Shown in pieces: positions 18,669 to 20,405 of a stretch of 20,405 nt of DNA; within the stretch, counting starts at the first letter, position 1; each line of letters opens with the position of its first letter. The notes beneath the pieces are model-generated. The model did no database searches and was not told the origin of the DNA. It worked only from the letters and a program-made list of their open reading frames with translations. The position numbers and the translations under genes are program-made. Source of the DNA: Aureobasidium sp. EXF-3400 (Eukaryota > Ascomycota > Dothideomycetes > Dothideales > Saccotheciaceae); assembly GCA_024195585.1 (NCBI GenBank), contig SWBL01000562.1, positions 1-20,405 of the forward strand, written 5' to 3'.

Positions 18669-18682
18669 CCAATCGGTCCAAT
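18669..18682 (+). promoter_or_regulatory. Tandem CCAAT boxes upstream of fibrillarin
   Basis: Two CCAAT motifs (18669-18673 and 18678-18682), nine bases apart, lie about 140-155 bases upstream of the fibrillarin ATG. Both read ATTGG on the gene's own strand. Paired CCAAT boxes at this distance are plausible HAP-complex sites, but no experimental support can be seen here. Confidence 0.4.
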
Positions 18683-18765
18683 CGCGGGCGAGGATCTTCA
18701 GCGGAGTCTCGAACTTGTATCATCATGCTGCTTCTCCTACTTCTTCTACTCTCTCTATCATGACA

Positions 18766-18793
18766 TTTATATTGTCAGAGAAGACAATATAAA
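18766..18793. repeat. Perfect 11-bp inverted repeat with a 6-base loop
   Basis: TTTATATTGTC (18766-18776) and GACAATATAAA (18783-18793) are exact reverse complements separated by AGAGAA. It lies about 240 bases upstream of the fibrillarin start, in the space shared with RPL17, and contains ATATAAA on both strands. It could be a dimeric regulatory-protein site or a hairpin. No oligo-T run follows, so a terminator is unlikely. Confidence 0.7.
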
Positions 18794-19899
18794 CCAGCTT
18801 TGTTGTATTGAGATATTGGCGAACTTGAACACGTCCAACAGACTGTATGGCCAGTCAAAGCCATATCTAATGACCGTTACGAAAGACAGCTCTCACTGAC
18901 CGCAGACAGTAATTGACTGACAAGGTAGGACATGTCGTTGCATCACTGCTAACCCGATGTTGGAATTGATTTTGTGTCTCGTCATGGGAAGAGCGCTGAG
19001 GTTGGTCTCTCTCTTAGTGAACAAGGACATCGAGACAGACAGTCGGTTGGCAGAATCCAAGAACTTCGCCCATTCTCGTACGCTTGGGTTCGCAGTGCGT
19101 AACTGAATCTACCGGTCAAATATTCTCGGACGATTGTATACACGCTCTTCGTTGCACGTAAGTAATGTTGTGGTGTCACGATTGACAGACAAGAAGGTTT
19201 GATTGAAGCGTCTGGTTATGAGAAAATGGTTACCTGCATCTGCTGCAGTACAGGAAGGAGCGATGCGTATGCACCTGCCAGTCCGTGGGATTTCGGGTAT
19301 CTCTGATTTCGTTCTCACGGCGCTCAAGAGTAGCATTTGCGATCAAAGGCAAAGAGGAACTTAGAATATCGGGGATACATGGCTTCTCGTAGTTCATCGG
19401 CTCTCTCTGGACACAGGATGAATCCTGAAACCATTCTGCCTTTCTATAGCTTCCTCGCCACATAAATTCTGCGAGAGATTACCTCTGGAGTATTGATAGC
19501 TCACTAACAGTTATGAAATCGCTTCTTGGTTCCTGTTGTCCACTCACTGTACAAGAAAGACACCGGGAAGTGTGATGTTTCTTCCCTGAATCAGCAATAC
19601 CAATTCACCTGTGAACATATGTCTTGAACAGTAGACACTTCACCATTGACTAGAGTCTGCGCGTCTGTTCCACGATATGTATATGATCTGTGACCACAAC
19701 CGTTGTTCTTTATCGAGCAGCTCATCTGCGGTGCCTGGCTTTCTCCAGATCAGAGGCGACCAACGAATCTTGGCAAACAGCGCACGGCCCACCTAGGCGA
19801 AGCCGTCCCACACGTCGAAAATTCACTACACTCGAAGTCTTCTCTCGACTGCTGAGATTCTTTCCCTGTACGCCCACCGACTCACCCAACACCGTCAAA

Positions 19900-20405
19900 A
19901 TGGTAGGTACCCATACAACTTCATCGCCGCTTCGTCAACGCATATCGCATTCCATCACCGATCGACAATTTCGCGCGCTCGCCCTATCCCTCACGACCGG
20001 ACACCTGCTCGTTTTTCGCACCAGACTCTGTCGCACCTGCCCAATTCCGCAATTGCCATTCTCTGGTCTGGAACAGCATCTGTCCGGTCATCCTCAATCC
20101 ACTTCTTCAATCGAAATGCGCCCCTCTACACACAACAATCGAACCGACACCCGACTAACACATCTCTCTCCTTCAGGTCCGTTACGCCGCTACCGAAATC
20201 GAGAACGCCAAGAGCGCCCGCGCTCGCGGTTCCTACCTCCGTGTTTCTTTCAAGAACACCCGTGAGACCGCTCAGGCCATCAACGGCTGGAAGGTCACCC
20301 GTGCCCTCCAGTACCTCGAGAACGTCAAGAACCACGCCGAGGCCGTCCCCATGAGACGTTATGCCGGGAGCACTGGCCGCACCGCCCAGGGTAAGTCTGC
20401 CAGCT
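19900..20405 (+). CDS. RPL17: 60S ribosomal protein L17 (uL22), 5' part only
   Basis: Exon 1 is the ATG alone (19900-19902). It is followed by a 274-nt phase-0 intron (19903-20176) with a GTAGGT donor, an ACTAAC branch and a CTTCAG acceptor. Exon 2 (20177-20390) continues VRYAATEIENAKSARARGSY, LRVSFKNTRETAQAINGWKV, then the highly conserved RALQYLENVKNHAEAVPMRR and YAGSTGRTAQ. A GTAAGT donor at 20391 opens the next intron, which runs past the window end. Phase 1 at that donor fits the family's next residues, Gly-Lys. L17 sits near the exit of the large-subunit peptide tunnel and binds 25S/5.8S rRNA. About 72 of the expected ~180-190 residues are visible. Codon choice is strongly C-ending, as expected for a highly expressed gene. 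The long first intron is unlike the ~50-nt introns in the rest of the window, which is common for ribosomal-protein genes. Confidence 0.95.

Larger units (their letters stand above)
18529..19899. other. Divergent upstream region shared by fibrillarin and RPL17
   Basis: About 1.37 kb separate the two start codons. It holds the fibrillarin CCAAT pair, the 11-bp inverted repeat at 18766-18793, and a pyrimidine-rich RPL17 leader ending CACCGTCAAAATGG. ORFs inside are short and unrecognised. I looked for tRNA and C/D snoRNA structures and found none that hold up. Confidence 0.5.

Noticed and set aside
18640..18727. Candidate C/D box snoRNA on the minus strand upstream of fibrillarin (ATGATGA followed by CTGA)
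   Set aside because: The CTGA is only about 20 bases after the C-like box, no second D box with a terminal stem follows at a suitable distance, and the motifs are short enough to arise by chance.
1..20405. CRISPR arrays, biosynthetic gene cluster, LTR retrotransposons
   Set aside because: No regularly spaced repeats, no core biosynthetic enzyme, and no paired long terminal repeats or reverse-transcriptase motifs were seen; the organism is eukaryotic.

Overview
The window looks like nuclear DNA of a filamentous ascomycete (Pezizomycotina, probably Dothideomycetes). The reasons are: introns of 47-63 nt with GTRNGT-type donors, CTRAC branch sites and YAG acceptors; fungus-typical families (a GPR1/FUN34/YaaH acetate transporter, a Fungal_trans_2 regulator of the 'tachykinin family' type, a single-pass aspartic-peptidase-like protein, and an F-box/2EXR-like protein); a Fot1/pogo-type DNA transposon whose stop codons look RIP-made; and an intron-bearing tRNA-Tyr. 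The class-level assignment is inference.

Layout, left to right. 1-87: tRNA-Tyr(GUA) with a 12-nt intron. 88-2264: almost gene-free, but it holds a decayed, inverted partial copy of the fibrillarin gene (about 1539-1830), including one of its introns. 2265-3248 (-): an unrecognised, probably nuclear protein. 3249-5248: long intergenic stretch and leader. 5249-7287 (+): a two-exon regulator-like protein of 661 aa. 7288-9763: gene-poor, with a pair of 51-bp repeats that differ only at synonymous positions and a weak spliced ORF on the minus strand. 9764-10756 (-): acetate/ammonium transporter family, three exons. 11573-13425 (-): aspartic-peptidase homologue with a transmembrane anchor, three exons, first catalytic Asp missing. 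13950-15738: a complete pogo-type transposon with terminal inverted repeats, a TA target duplication and two nonsense codons. 15933-16817 (+): F-box/2EXR-like protein. 17316-18528 (-): fibrillarin (NOP1), five exons. 19900-window end (+): 60S ribosomal protein L17 (uL22), whose first coding exon is the start codon alone and whose 3' part lies beyond the window.

Functional links are limited. Fibrillarin and RPL17 form a divergent pair of ribosome-production genes sharing about 1.4 kb of upstream DNA. The transposon sits in the space between the divergently oriented peptidase-like and 2EXR-like genes. The other genes show no obvious pathway relationship.

The observation most worth follow-up is the fibrillarin copy. 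Its 59-nt intron and about 43 nt of the next exon match the working gene with only one inserted A, while the adjoining upstream exon has changed at five codons, all synonymously. That pattern suggests gene conversion or constraint on the intron rather than simple decay.
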